Source: Salaquimonas pukyongi
GTDB lineage: Bacteria; Pseudomonadota; Alphaproteobacteria; Rhizobiales; Rhizobiaceae
Assembly (NCBI RefSeq): GCF_001953055.1
Contig: NZ_CP019044.1
Coordinates: 372,001 to 436,000, forward strand
Reading direction: 5' to 3'
DNA: 64,000 nucleotides
Both the position numbers and the translations under genes were made by a program. Numbering within the stretch: position 1 is the first letter of the stretch; the number at the start of each line of letters is the position of its first letter. This document shows, one piece after another, positions 19,248-27,964 of this stretch. A model generated the notes under the pieces. That model worked only from the letters and a program-made list of their open reading frames with translations, was not told where the DNA came from and did no database searches.

Positions 19248-19649
19248 TCAGGCGATAGGCGGTGCGCGGGCCGGATTGCCGTAACTGCCCAGTTGGACAG
19301 GCACAGTCTCATTCTTCCGTTGCAGGATCCTGACCGGTTTGAGGCGGATCGCTTCAAGCTCTGCAAGGCCGTCAAGCGAATGGCTTGAAGAAGCAATCCG
19401 GCAAAATTCGCACGCGTCCCCATGATCGTCATGGTCGTCATTGCCACCGCCGCCATTGATACAGAAAATAAGAACAGCGCCATCCGGCAGGGCCTGCCGA
19501 ACATCAGCGGCAGGATCACTCCCTGAATCAAACGGCATTGCCCGGTGGGCGAAGCCGGTCATGATCAGGGAAATGACGACCAGCGGAAGTACCAGCCAGA
19601 TCTTGTGCCTGGTTTCTTCCTTCACCGGTCTGGTTTGCAGCCAAGTCAT
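19248..19649 (-). CDS. DUF2946-like membrane-anchored cysteine/histidine protein
   Basis: Small protein of 133 residues with one hydrophobic segment (IWLVLPLVVISLIMTGFAH) near the N-terminus and then a Cys/His-rich patch, FCINGG ... DDHDDHGDACEFC. This spacing of one Cys, acidic/His stretch and CxxC resembles DUF2946, a family often found near copper genes; the resemblance is by pattern and memory. Start at 19649 was chosen as the last ATG before the membrane segment; the frame is open to 19745. Being next to a PCu(A)C gene supports a metal-related role (inference). Confidence 0.6.
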   Translation of the reverse strand: MTWLQTRPVKEETRHKIWLVLPLVVISLIMTGFAHRAMPFDSGSDPAADVRQALPDGAVLIFCINGGGGNDDHDDHGDACEFCRIASSSHSLDGLAELEAIRLKPVRILQRKNETVPVQLGSYGNPARAPPIA

Positions 19650-19769
19650 GGCGCTATCTACGGCGCTTGAAAGATAATTGGCAACGCTTGCCGAACCGGT
19701 GTGGCATTTGGCCACCGTCCATCTGACCTGACCGGCCCTTTCCAAACAGGCCGAAGCCCGGCGCTACCT

Positions 19770-20732
19770 CTATGGCTTGCACATGGCGGCCCTGGCATCT
19801 GCGTATTCGCGCTTCAGGCGATCCACGAGTTCTGCCACCGGGGCCACCGATTTTACGGCGCCAATGCCCTGGCCGCATCCCCAGATATCCCGCCAGGCCT
19901 TTGCCTTGGAACCGCCGCCGGAACCGAAATCCATTTTCGACGGGTCGCTTTCGGGGAGGTTGTCCGGGTCCATGCCGGCATTGATGATCGATTGTTTCAG
20001 ATAGTTGCCGTGCACGCCGGTAAACAGGTTCGTGTAGACGATGTCCTCAGCGCCGAAGTCGGCGATTGCCTGTTTGTAATCATCTGTGGCGCGCGCTTCC
20101 TTTGTGCCGATGAAGGGTGAACCGATATAGGCCATATCTGCGCCCATGGCCTCGGCCGCGAGTACAGCACCGCCATTGGCAATCGAGCCGGCAAGCAGCA
20201 ACGGCCCGTCAAACCATTCACGCAGTTCCTGAACCAGTGCGAAAGGCGAAAGCCGCCCGGCATGTCCGCCTGCACCGGCTGCAACCGCAATCAACCCCGT
20301 TGCCCCCTTGTTGATGGCAGAATGGGCATGGCGCTGATTTGTGATGTCGTGCAAGGTGATCCCGCCATAAGCCTGTATGGCCTGATTGACCTCCGGCACC
20401 GCGCCAAGCGACGTTATCACAATTGGCACTTTGTGCTTTACCACCAGCTTGATGTCTTCCATCAGCCGGTCATTGGAGCCATGGACGATCAGGTTGACGG
20501 CAAAGGGAGCTGTCTTGCTGTCCGGGTTTTTTTCTTTATGGCTTGTGAGTTCTTCATTGATCTGGGAAAGCCACTCGTCAAGCTGTTCGATCGGGCGGGC
20601 GTTGAGCGATGGAAACGCGCCAACGATGCCCGCCTTGCATTGGGCTATGACCAGTGCCGGGTGGGAGATGATGAACAGCGGTGCACCGACCACCGGTAGT
20701 GCAAGATCATCCTTCAGTATCGGGGGCAGCAT
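19770..20732 (-). CDS. Nitronate monooxygenase-family FMN enzyme
   Basis: TIM-barrel flavoprotein of the nitronate monooxygenase / 2-nitropropane dioxygenase family, 320 residues. Seen: N-terminal PVVGAPLFIISHP, the flavin/substrate loop AVAAGAGGHAGRLSPFALV, the phosphate-binding LLLAGSIANGGAVLAAEAMGA, and the C-terminal GCGQGIGAV. Start at 20732 was chosen because GGAGAA sits about 7 nt upstream; the ATG at 20747 would place the 21-bp dyad at 20748 against the start codon. That dyad recurs ahead of the beta-oxidation operon at 54695, suggesting a role in acyl or branched-chain metabolism rather than simple nitronate detoxification (inference). Confidence 0.85.
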   Translation of the reverse strand: MLPPILKDDLALPVVGAPLFIISHPALVIAQCKAGIVGAFPSLNARPIEQLDEWLSQINEELTSHKEKNPDSKTAPFAVNLIVHGSNDRLMEDIKLVVKHKVPIVITSLGAVPEVNQAIQAYGGITLHDITNQRHAHSAINKGATGLIAVAAGAGGHAGRLSPFALVQELREWFDGPLLLAGSIANGGAVLAAEAMGADMAYIGSPFIGTKEARATDDYKQAIADFGAEDIVYTNLFTGVHGNYLKQSIINAGMDPDNLPESDPSKMDFGSGGGSKAKAWRDIWGCGQGIGAVKSVAPVAELVDRLKREYADARAAMCKP

Positions 20733-20747
20733 GCGGTTCTCCAACAT

Positions 20748-20768
20748 TTACGTTACCGTAAACGTCAA
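20748..20768. promoter_or_regulatory. 21-bp dyad operator ahead of nitronate monooxygenase gene
   Basis: Reads TTACGnnnCCGTAAACGTCA plus A on the plus strand and is an imperfect palindrome (AACGTAA against TTGACGTT). It matches 19 of 21 bases at 54830-54850, upstream of the beta-oxidation operon. The layout resembles, from memory, MerR-family LiuR-type sites controlling acyl-CoA and branched-chain amino acid genes in proteobacteria. No regulator gene of that type is in the window. Confidence 0.65.
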
Positions 20769-20964
20769 TATCCTCTGTGCCTGACTGAATCAAGCCATCA
20801 GATCGTGCCGGCAGGCATCCGGTACCACTGCCCGGCCGATAACCTGTCCTGTGTCGCTTGCGGCAGGTCGTGACCGGTAAACACAAAACGGGATAGCGGG
20901 CTTGGTTGCAAATTGCTAAACCTGATCCTAAGGAAAGAAACGACAGACCAGGAGAAGTCATTCC

Positions 20965-22473
20965 TTGGCCAATTTCGAGGGGCTCATTCGGCAGGCATTG
21001 CAGAACCAGAATGCCGGCGATCCGGCAGTTCGCCAGCGGATTTATCAATCCTCCCGCAATGCCTTGACCAAGATGCTGCAAAAGTCGCCGGATTTGAGCG
21101 ATGAGGCAGCAAAGCGGCAAGTTGACAGTCTTGAAGCATCCATTGCTTCAATTGAGGCCGATTACGCTGCCGCAGAACAGCCGGCGCCGCCGGACGGTGC
21201 TGCATCTCACCGCCCCCCGGATGCCATGCCGGACACCGCTGGCCAGCAGACGGCCGATCTTCAAGCAGAGCCGCAGCAACGCCATCTGCCTGGCGCTGCC
21301 CCGGACCGTTCGGAAGAAACCGATCCCGTGCTGGCAATGCTGGAGCAGGCAAGTCTGGGCACAACCGGCGGGATGCCGGGTGAATCACGTGACCGGCAGC
21401 CTGAAACCGCGCAAAGCGCACCCTCTATCGATGAAGCCCCTTCGGTTGCCGCAGAGGGCAATGACCCGCATGCCCCATATCCCGATGAGTCACTGAACCT
21501 TGATAACTACACGCCGGAGCCGCTTTTTCCGCTGCCCCAATCCGAGCCGGCTGTAAACCTGGATCTGCCGGCAAGCGGCATTCGGCAGGAACCGTCAGAC
21601 CCTGTCATGCCGCAACCGGAAAATTCTGACAGCGGTGCTTCCACCCACCCTTCGACGGTGACTTCCGTGCCGGAGCCTCCTCCGGCAGTCGGCGAGCCGC
21701 AATCCGGCGCCGCGTTGACCGGAGAGGACCAGGGCAACGGCTTGGCGGCAGCAGAAGCGCCGCACCGCAATGACCTTGACGAGTTGACGGCCGAGCGCGA
21801 ACCATACCCGGTATACAATCGCAAGCACCCGATTTTGCGCAGGATCTGGCCAATCGCGCTGGCACTGGGCATTCTGCTTGTTGTCCTGTGGGTAATGTAT
21901 GCGCTTTTCGCCAATATGGGCGACAAGAATGCGGCCAACGGTCAGGCGGATAATCCCGGGCCAGTCGGTGAAACCCAGCTTTCCGATGATGGCAGTGCGA
22001 CCATCACCCTGCTTGAGCCGACCGATCTTTCCGCCCTTGTTACGGCCGGGCGCGGAACGGCAGAACTCACCACCATACAGAACGAGCAGATGCTGCGTCT
22101 TCAGTCTGTGCGTCAGGATGGCCAGGCCAGCGTCAGTGCGGAGCCCATTTTGCTGGAGATGGAACGCGGCGTGCTGCAGCAGATCATGGGCAAGCCGGTC
22201 ACCGTCGAGCTGTTTGCCAAATCCGGCCTTACCGGGCCTGCCCAGTTCGCCATTGAATGCAGCGTTGGTGGCGAAAGTGTGTGCGGCCGCAAGCGCTTTC
22301 GCGTCGGCCAGCAGCCGGAGCGCATCGTGTTCTCAATGGACATGAACAACGTTACCGATTCCGGCGCCCGTGCTTTCCTCGCGGTAAATACCGACATCAC
22401 AACCGAGGCCGATACCAGCGGCAAGGGTGATATCATCGATCTGATTTACGCCCGCCTCCGCTTTGAACCGTAA
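20965..22473 (+). CDS. Unrecognised bitopic membrane protein with Pro-rich cytosolic linker
   Basis: 502 residues; start is TTG with AGGAGAAG about 10 nt upstream. I do not recognise a named family. Seen: a conserved-looking N-terminal helical segment (FEGLIRQALQNQNAGDPAVR, about residues 4-50); a long Pro/Glu/Ala-rich, low-complexity linker at about 70-280; one transmembrane helix at about 293-315 (IALALGILLVVLWVMYALF); and a C-terminal, presumably periplasmic domain of about 150 residues with a beta-rich pattern that could be a jelly-roll (carbohydrate-binding-like) fold. It is divergent from the nitronate monooxygenase gene and converges on the diheme cytochrome gene with an 18-bp gap. Function unknown. 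Confidence 0.7.
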   Translation: MANFEGLIRQALQNQNAGDPAVRQRIYQSSRNALTKMLQKSPDLSDEAAKRQVDSLEASIASIEADYAAAEQPAPPDGAASHRPPDAMPDTAGQQTADLQAEPQQRHLPGAAPDRSEETDPVLAMLEQASLGTTGGMPGESRDRQPETAQSAPSIDEAPSVAAEGNDPHAPYPDESLNLDNYTPEPLFPLPQSEPAVNLDLPASGIRQEPSDPVMPQPENSDSGASTHPSTVTSVPEPPPAVGEPQSGAALTGEDQGNGLAAAEAPHRNDLDELTAEREPYPVYNRKHPILRRIWPIALALGILLVVLWVMYALFANMGDKNAANGQADNPGPVGETQLSDDGSATITLLEPTDLSALVTAGRGTAELTTIQNEQMLRLQSVRQDGQASVSAEPILLEMERGVLQQIMGKPVTVELFAKSGLTGPAQFAIECSVGGESVCGRKRFRVGQQPERIVFSMDMNNVTDSGARAFLAVNTDITTEADTSGKGDIIDLIYARLRFEP

Positions 22474-22491
22474 GACCTGTCAGGCAGAGCT

Positions 22492-23553
22492 TCAGCGCAG
22501 GCTGGCAATCCAGTTGCGCAGCAGGTTTACAGCTCTCGGATCGGTAAGCGAACGTCCCAGTTCGGGCATCATGACGCCAGGTTCCGTGCTTTTGACACGA
22601 TAAAGCAGGATGGATTTATCCGGCGCACCAGGAACGATGCTGAACTGAAGTCCGCCTGAACCGCGCCCGGCGGCGACGGGGCGCTTGAAGATGCCATATG
22701 CCGTTTTGTCCCTTTCGTCCCAGGTCAAAAACAGGCCCGAATTGCTTGCCGGTCCCTCGCGGCGATGGCAATGGGCACAATTGATGTCGAGCCAGGCGCG
22801 CGCGCGATCATCGAGCGCAGCGGTTTCATCGAGCCAGGCGGGAGCAGACGGTGCCTTTTCAGGGGCGGGTGCACCAGCCAGAATGCCGGCGCTGGCCCAG
22901 CGGACAAGCTGGTTTTCAATGCCGTCGCCATATCCGAATTCATGGTTGAGATTGCGCGCCTTCGGCCCGATCGGCGTGATCTTCCCGTCAATCGCGTGGC
23001 AGCCCTTGCACTGGTTCTTGTTGGGAACAGCGTAGGTGATCTGCTTCATTCCGCCATCCGGCACGGGTATCTCCATGTCGATCCTGGCGCCGGTAATGTT
23101 CAATTCAGCATCGCTCTGGGCATCGTTCCAGATATAGGCCCATGCCTGCCAGCCGCCTTCTTGATGCAGCAGCACCCGTGTTTCCACCAGATGCAGTCCG
23201 TCTTCGCTCTCGTCAGGATAGGCGAAAGTCTTGATCAGTGCCGAACCAACGGGAAAGCGGAAGGCTTCGTTGCCGTCATACTCCGCCGCCTTGCCATCCG
23301 GCATATAGACGAAGCGGCGTTTTTCCGCGAAGTCGGTAAACAGGGGCGTTGCCGGGGCAAAGGGCAGTACGCCCTCGGCGGAAACCTGCCGGCTCGCATC
23401 GGCAAAAAAACCGAAACCCGAAAGCAGCTTCGGCGGACGCTTTGCAAGGATGGCGGCATCATCGACCGCCATGGCACTTCCTGCCGCCAGCAGGCTGCAG
23501 CAAAATGCCACCATGGCGGATGCAGCTGCACAGCGCATCAGCGATTTGCCCAC
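22492..23553 (-). CDS. Diheme c-type cytochrome, SO2930/HNE_0200 family
   Basis: Exported cytochrome of 353 residues. Seen: signal peptide (residues 1-29, AAGSAMAVD), two heme-attachment motifs CKGCH and CAHCH, and a conserved N-terminal domain before the first heme (GFGFFADASRQVSAEGVLPF, TPLFTDFAEKRRFVYMPDG). This architecture matches the family known as TIGR03806/SO2930, normally encoded beside a parallel beta-helix protein, as here: the upstream partner ends 7 bp before this start. Role in electron transfer to or from the partner's substrate is unproven. Confidence 0.85.
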   Translation of the reverse strand: MGKSLMRCAAASAMVAFCCSLLAAGSAMAVDDAAILAKRPPKLLSGFGFFADASRQVSAEGVLPFAPATPLFTDFAEKRRFVYMPDGKAAEYDGNEAFRFPVGSALIKTFAYPDESEDGLHLVETRVLLHQEGGWQAWAYIWNDAQSDAELNITGARIDMEIPVPDGGMKQITYAVPNKNQCKGCHAIDGKITPIGPKARNLNHEFGYGDGIENQLVRWASAGILAGAPAPEKAPSAPAWLDETAALDDRARAWLDINCAHCHRREGPASNSGLFLTWDERDKTAYGIFKRPVAAGRGSGGLQFSIVPGAPDKSILLYRVKSTEPGVMMPELGRSLTDPRAVNLLRNWIASLR

Positions 23554-23560
23554 AGCGCCC

Positions 23561-24799
23561 TCAACTGCCTGCTTCCTGCGCCAGCTTTACCGGCGCGGGC
23601 TCCGGCAGACTGCCGGCATGATCGGCGATGTTGCGCTTGGGGCTTGTGCTCCAGGGCAGCAGCAGTTGCGAGATCATCTTCAGATTGGCAAAGGTCGTAT
23701 CTTCAGCTTCCTTGATGTAGATGCGGTTCTCTGCCGATACCCAGCTGAACCATTCAGGAATACGGGTGACGCCATCCCATACGATATCGGGTACCGGTTT
23801 TCCGGTAAGGTCTGAAATAAGCTTGCCCACTTCGCCCGTGTCGGGTGCGTTACCGCCATCACCATAGGTGTTGTCGTGGATGTAAACCCCGCGGGGTACG
23901 AACATGTATTCGTCATCGTCATAGTCTTCAGGATAAGCGGCGATCAGCATGTGGGTGGTCTGGTTTCCCGAAAGCCGGTTGCCAAATACATGCACATTGC
24001 GGTTTGCCATCACCATAATGCCCATGCCCTTGGGTACGATGCCGACGATGTTGCCCTCCGGGGCGAAGTTGGGCGTATCGTTGTCCACCACATCATTATC
24101 GAAAACCCGGATGTCATGGCCACCCTGCTGCGGCAGGTTGGGCAGATCGAAAATCAGGATACCGCCGGTATTGTGCGTTGCCAGATTGCCATGGACATCG
24201 GCGCGGAACGAGTTTTCGATCTCGATACCGGCAACATTGTACTCCGCCCGGTTGTTGCGAACCACAATGTCCTGGCTCTGGCCGACATAGATGCCGGCGT
24301 CCGACGCGCCGCGCACCAGCGAATTCTCGATCAGCACATTTTTTGAGGATACGGGATACAGACCATAGGCACCGTTCTTCTCATCCGGACCATTGGTCCA
24401 TTCCACCCGCAGATTGCGCATGGTGATCTGGTCGCCATCCTTTGCCTTGATACCGTCGCCCCTGGTGTCTTCCACCGCAAAGTCCTCGAGGGTGACCCGG
24501 TTAGAAGTTACCAGAAGGCCTTCGCCCGCACCATCCTGCTGCTTGAAGGAAAGCACTGTGCGCTCCGGCCCGGCGCCGCGGATGGTCACGCCATCGGCAT
24601 CAAGCGACAGCCCGTCCGTCAGGTTCCAGCGCCCTGCCTGCAGAATGATCGTATCGCCCTCTTCCGCCAGGATGAGCGCCTCGGCCAGTTTTTCAGGGCC
24701 GTCAAACGGCGACACGGTGATTTCTGCTGCATGAGACAGGTTCAAACCGGCGGCCAAAGCCAGTAGTGCAAACATGGTTGGCTTCACAGCCGTTTTCAT
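23561..24799 (-). CDS. Exported parallel beta-helix repeat protein (TIGR03805-like)
   Basis: 412 residues with signal peptide (ALAAGLNLSHAAE) and a right-handed beta-helix signature: successive NxVxxNxxxxN rungs such as VTLEDFAVEDTRGDGIKAKD, VLIENSLVRGASDAGIYVGQ and IVVRNNRAEYNVAGIEIENS. The fold is typical of polysaccharide-acting or binding proteins. GGGAGG lies 7-8 nt upstream of the ATG at 24799. It is co-transcribed with the diheme cytochrome and divergent from a TetR regulator, with a strong palindrome between them. The pairing of this family with the SO2930-type cytochrome is conserved in known genomes; its biochemistry is not established. Confidence 0.82.
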   Translation of the reverse strand: MKTAVKPTMFALLALAAGLNLSHAAEITVSPFDGPEKLAEALILAEEGDTIILQAGRWNLTDGLSLDADGVTIRGAGPERTVLSFKQQDGAGEGLLVTSNRVTLEDFAVEDTRGDGIKAKDGDQITMRNLRVEWTNGPDEKNGAYGLYPVSSKNVLIENSLVRGASDAGIYVGQSQDIVVRNNRAEYNVAGIEIENSFRADVHGNLATHNTGGILIFDLPNLPQQGGHDIRVFDNDVVDNDTPNFAPEGNIVGIVPKGMGIMVMANRNVHVFGNRLSGNQTTHMLIAAYPEDYDDDEYMFVPRGVYIHDNTYGDGGNAPDTGEVGKLISDLTGKPVPDIVWDGVTRIPEWFSWVSAENRIYIKEAEDTTFANLKMISQLLLPWSTSPKRNIADHAGSLPEPAPVKLAQEAGS

Positions 24800-24869
24800 C
24801 CGATAAACCTCCCAACACAAGCCGAATGTGAATGCGGGCAAATTGCTGCCTGTAACTGGCTTTGTCAAC

Positions 24870-24892
24870 AAAAATGAAATAGTTTCATTTTT
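24870..24892. promoter_or_regulatory. Perfect palindromic operator between TetR gene and beta-helix/cytochrome operon
   Basis: Ten-bp arms AAAAATGAAA and TTTCATTTTT separated by TAG, 20 bp upstream of the TetR ATG and 71 bp upstream of the beta-helix gene. Size and symmetry fit a TetR-family site controlling both divergent units. Confidence 0.8.
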
Positions 24893-24912
24893 GAAAGGCA
24901 ACGGATTCCAAA

Positions 24913-25569
24913 ATGCAAGCAAATGAAAAAGTTGCGGTGAAGGATCATAAGCCGGCAGCGGTCAAGGCTTCGCCCGTGCAGCGGCGGGCCTATAAGACCC
25001 GTGCCCTGCTTTTGGAAACCGTGGAAGCGCTGGTTGCCGAAAGAGGGGCTACGGCGGTGACAACGACCGAAATTGCAGCCCGAGCTGGCGTGTCCGTGGG
25101 GACGTTGTACCGCTATTTTACCGACCGCGAAGAACTGCTTCTGGCTGCCTACGACGCAACGGTTGAGCGCATTGTCGCTGCTTGTGGGCAAGCCCTGTCG
25201 CAACTGCCTTGCGATCTTTCCATGGAAGCTGCGGCGCGAGCGTTGTTGGGAGTATATCTCGATGCGGCGGAGGCCATTCCGGCCCATGCCGGTCTGCTGA
25301 AGGCGATGCGGGCCATCCGCACCATCGAGGCCGACCAGACAGGCGCCAGCGAAATGTCGGTAGTGGGCAGCATATTCGAACCCTTTTTCGGCAAGTTCGC
25401 GCCGCAAGCGGCGGCAAACCCCGAACGGCTGCATTTCATGGCCGCCCTGATCGGCAACCTTGTCGATCTTTATCTTCTCACTTCCGGAACGCCGGAAGAT
25501 CGCGCTGCCATGCGCCGCGAGGTGGAAGCCCATCTGCTGTTGGCGTTGGAACGGATGAAGAAGTCCTGA
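24913..25569 (+). CDS. TetR/AcrR-family transcriptional regulator
   Basis: 218 residues. Seen: N-terminal HTH of the TetR type at about residues 30-75 (TRALLLETVEALVAERGATA, ARAGVSVGTLYRYFTDREEL) and a helical ligand-binding C-terminal domain. It is transcribed away from the beta-helix/diheme-cytochrome operon across a 113-bp gap containing a perfect 10-3-10 inverted repeat, so it most likely represses that operon and itself. The ligand is unknown. Confidence 0.9.
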   Translation: MQANEKVAVKDHKPAAVKASPVQRRAYKTRALLLETVEALVAERGATAVTTTEIAARAGVSVGTLYRYFTDREELLLAAYDATVERIVAACGQALSQLPCDLSMEAAARALLGVYLDAAEAIPAHAGLLKAMRAIRTIEADQTGASEMSVVGSIFEPFFGKFAPQAAANPERLHFMAALIGNLVDLYLLTSGTPEDRAAMRREVEAHLLLALERMKKS

Positions 25570-25572
25570 CCC

Positions 25573-25883
25573 TAGAGCGTGTCCGGTTTAAATTAAAGCA
25601 GTTTGCATGGATGGATTTTTCGCCTCCGGCAAGGAGAATACCGCAGCGCGGTGCCTTGCCACCTCGCGAGGATTTCGACGAAGCCAGAACGCAAAAGACA
25701 CCACAGCCGGGCACTTAACATCATGAATGTATCGGGTTTTCTGCAATCGTTTGAACTTGGCTCCTTGCCCTTCGGGCAGTGTCGGAAAATACTGACAGTG
25801 CCTGCACTGCGCCGCATTTTCCTCCTTGCCGAAGACCAAACTCCCGGCGCTCAAACGATTCCATTTAAGCCGGACACGCTCTA
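25573..25883 (+). repeat. Non-coding terminal-inverted-repeat element, copy 1 (311 bp)
   Basis: Bounded by TAGAGCGTGTCCGGTTTAA at the left and its near-inverse (TTAAGCCGGACACGCTCTA) at the right. The first about 140 bp and the last about 45 bp match copy 2 at 31122-31352 in reverse orientation; this copy is about 80 bp longer in the middle. It fills the gap between the TetR and ppk2 genes. No open frame with coding character is seen. It looks like a MITE-type or extragenic palindromic element; no transposase is near. Confidence 0.8.
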
Positions 25884-25897
25884 AATGTCGATACAGC

Positions 25898-26854
25898 CTA
25901 AGGCTTGCCGATGACTTTCCGGTCAATTCTGCCGATCTTTGCCTCATCCTTGCCGGTATAGGGCAGGGCACGCAATATGGTCCGGATCACATTGATCCGC
26001 GCGCGGCGTTTGTCATTTGAGCGCACGACTGTCCACGGCGCATGCTTTGAATGGGTTGCGGCAAACATCTGATCGCGGGCATCCGCATAGTCATCCCACT
26101 TGGTAAGCGCCTTGATGTCGATGGGCGACAGCTTCCACACCTTCACCGGATTGTGGCGCCGGTCATGAAAGCGCTTGAGCTGCATTTCCTGGCCGATGGT
26201 GAGCCAGAATTTGAAGAAGTGGATTCCTTCCCGGGTGATCATCTGTTCGAAGTCGGGAGTTTCGCGAAGGAATTTCTTGTGCTGCTCGGGCGTGCAAAAG
26301 CCCATTACCGGTTCAACCCCGGCCCGATTGTACCAGGAACGGTCAAACAGCACCATTTCTCCCGTGGTGGGAAAGTGGTCCACATATCGCTGGTAATACC
26401 ATTGTCCCTGCTCGACGTCCGACGGCTTTGACAGCGCCACCGCACGGACCCGGCGGGGATTGAGATTTTCGCGAATCGCGCCGATCGTACCGCCCTTGCC
26501 CGCGGCATCGCGCCCTTCAAACAGCGCTATAACCCGCTCGCCGCTTTCCTCCAGCCAGTAGAGCACTTTGACCAGCTCGGCCTGCAGGTCGTCCAGCGTC
26601 TCCTCATATACCTTGCGCTTCAGCTTTCGTTTGTGGGGATACCCATCGCTCGCAAAGGCGTTGTCCTTTACCCAGTCTGGCAGCACCGGATTGTCGAGAT
26701 CGAAACGCCGGCGCTTGCCTTCCATGTTGAGCGTAACGACGGGGGCGTCAGGAATGTCCAATGAAAACTCCCGGGTTGAAACGTTTTTCAGCCCCGGAGT
26801 AAGCCACACGCTGACAGGTTTGGCAAAGATTTGGTGTGCAAGCAAATTCCGCAC
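25898..26854 (-). CDS. ppk2: Polyphosphate kinase 2 family protein
   Basis: Transfers phosphate between polyphosphate and nucleotides (class I PPK2 enzymes act on ADP or GDP). 318 residues. Seen: P-loop [14 protein letters not shown], the lid/Walker B stretch [14 protein letters not shown], and conserved WWYQ-type and RRxNPxKxWKLSPID motifs. The start used is GTG at 26854 with AGGAAAG about 13 nt upstream; an internal ATG at 26725 is possible but would remove sequence before the core. Stop lies 15 bp from repeat copy 1. Confidence 0.88.
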   Translation of the reverse strand: MRNLLAHQIFAKPVSVWLTPGLKNVSTREFSLDIPDAPVVTLNMEGKRRRFDLDNPVLPDWVKDNAFASDGYPHKRKLKRKVYEETLDDLQAELVKVLYWLEESGERVIALFEGRDAAGKGGTIGAIRENLNPRRVRAVALSKPSDVEQGQWYYQRYVDHFPTTGEMVLFDRSWYNRAGVEPVMGFCTPEQHKKFLRETPDFEQMITREGIHFFKFWLTIGQEMQLKRFHDRRHNPVKVWKLSPIDIKALTKWDDYADARDQMFAATHSKHAPWTVVRSNDKRRARINVIRTILRALPYTGKDEAKIGRIDRKVIGKP

Positions 26855-26909
26855 ACCAACTCACACTTTCCTGCTCACGCTGCCAGGCAAAGATCGATCA
26901 AGCCATGGA

Positions 26910-27446
26910 TTAGAAGGCGTTGAAGCCCGAGGATGATGACAGCTGTTTGGGGGCACCTGTCTTGCTGGCAGCTCTTTGCCGCCGCTCGGCCGCCGGCTGA
27001 TAGGCCAGCCGGCAATGGTATTCGCAATAAGGATCGCTTTCGCGCACTTTCACGCCGCAAAAGCCGAAATCCGCTTCCTGCGGATCGCCGACAGGAAACT
27101 TGCAGGTCTGTTCGGTAAGCTGGAGTAGATCCAGCATCAGAAGGTCGGGTTTTTCAATGTCCGGCAGCTCGGCAGCCGGGCGCGGACTGGCGGTATTTGC
27201 AGATCCGGCTTTTGCATTGTTGACGGACTTTGCTTTTGTTCCGCCATTTGTTCTTGCAGTGGCTGTCTTGCGCCGTGGCGCACCGGTAGCCGTGCCCTTG
27301 TTGCGCCCGGACAGGCCGAGACGGTGAATCTTGCCGATCACCGCATTTCGGGTAACACCGCCCAGTTCCGCCGCGATCTGGCTTGCACTCAGGCCTTCTG
27401 TCCAGAGCTTTCGCAACACATCGACCCGCTCATCCGTCCATGACAT
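26910..27446 (-). CDS. gcrA: GcrA cell cycle regulator
   Basis: Alphaproteobacterial transcription factor that works with sigma-70 at promoters carrying GANTC sites methylated by CcrM. 178 residues. Seen: the hallmark N-terminus MSWTDERVDVLRKLWTEGLS, HTH AAELGGVTRNAVIGKIHRLG, a Lys/Ala-rich linker, and the C-terminal cysteine-containing domain (CKFPVGDP, FCGVKV, YCEYHC). Length and ends match family members. Divergent from argD across 518 bp that includes three GANTC sites in 67 bp. The ccrM gene is not in the window. Confidence 0.95.
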   Translation of the reverse strand: MSWTDERVDVLRKLWTEGLSASQIAAELGGVTRNAVIGKIHRLGLSGRNKGTATGAPRRKTATARTNGGTKAKSVNNAKAGSANTASPRPAAELPDIEKPDLLMLDLLQLTEQTCKFPVGDPQEADFGFCGVKVRESDPYCEYHCRLAYQPAAERRQRAASKTGAPKQLSSSSGFNAF

Positions 27447-27615
27447 GGTTGAAAAATCCTGTTCTTAGCCGCAATCAGAGATAGCAACGCCGGATACACC
27501 CGGCGCGAGCCGATACTCGTCAAATTTTCTGTTTTTCCGGATGCCCACTTTTCCCGGAACGTTGAAAATCCTAGCGTAGGGCTTGACTCGGTGACAAGGC
27601 GAAGGGGTGCAATAA

Positions 27616-27682
27616 GAATCGATTTTTCAGTTTATCCCCATATTCGGGAATCCAATTTCACAATCCTGTGGAAAGCAGAATC
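27616..27682. promoter_or_regulatory. Cluster of three GANTC (CcrM) sites between gcrA and argD
   Basis: GAATC at 27616-27620, 27648-27652 and 27678-27682. A given GANTC is expected about once per 256 bp, so three in 67 bp is a local cluster. Methylated GANTC sites are the sequences at which GcrA and CcrM act in alphaproteobacteria, and gcrA itself is 170 bp away. Which promoter they serve is not clear from sequence. Confidence 0.5.
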
Positions 27683-27782
27683 GGATTTACGGATTGACTT
27701 GTGCCTTGCAGGGCATTTGTGAAGCAGCATTTGATCTGCCGGGTGCCTGCTGTTTGTTCTGACGGTGTCGGCTGGCAGACAT

Positions 27783-27811
27783 TTGACAATTGCCACCGGC
27801 AGCGCGATATA
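27783..27811 (+). promoter_or_regulatory. Sigma-70-type promoter for argD
   Basis: TTGACA at 27783-27788, 17-bp spacer, GATATA at 27806-27811 (or TATAAA at 27808 with 19 bp). It would give a leader of roughly 145 nt before the argD ATG at 27965. Confidence 0.6.
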
Positions 27812-27828
27812 AACCCGGTAATCAAGTG

Positions 27829-27852
27829 CAGCTCGCCCGGTGGGGCGGGCTG
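27829..27852 (+). other. Hairpin in the argD leader
   Basis: CAGCTCGCCC at 27829-27838 pairs with GGGCGGGCTG at 27843-27852 around a GGTG loop (one G-U pair), followed by TTTGCTTTC. It sits just downstream of the predicted transcription start and could be an attenuator or an mRNA-stabilising stem. The remainder of 27853-27964 shows no gene. Confidence 0.5.
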
Positions 27853-27964
27853 TTTGCTTTCCCGGGCAGTTTTGAGCGGTCTGGGCGGGCCCTATGCGAC
27901 AACAATTTGGATGGCCAGAACGCAAACCGGCGCTCTGGTGCATTTCACGTTCCGGAGCACTCCA

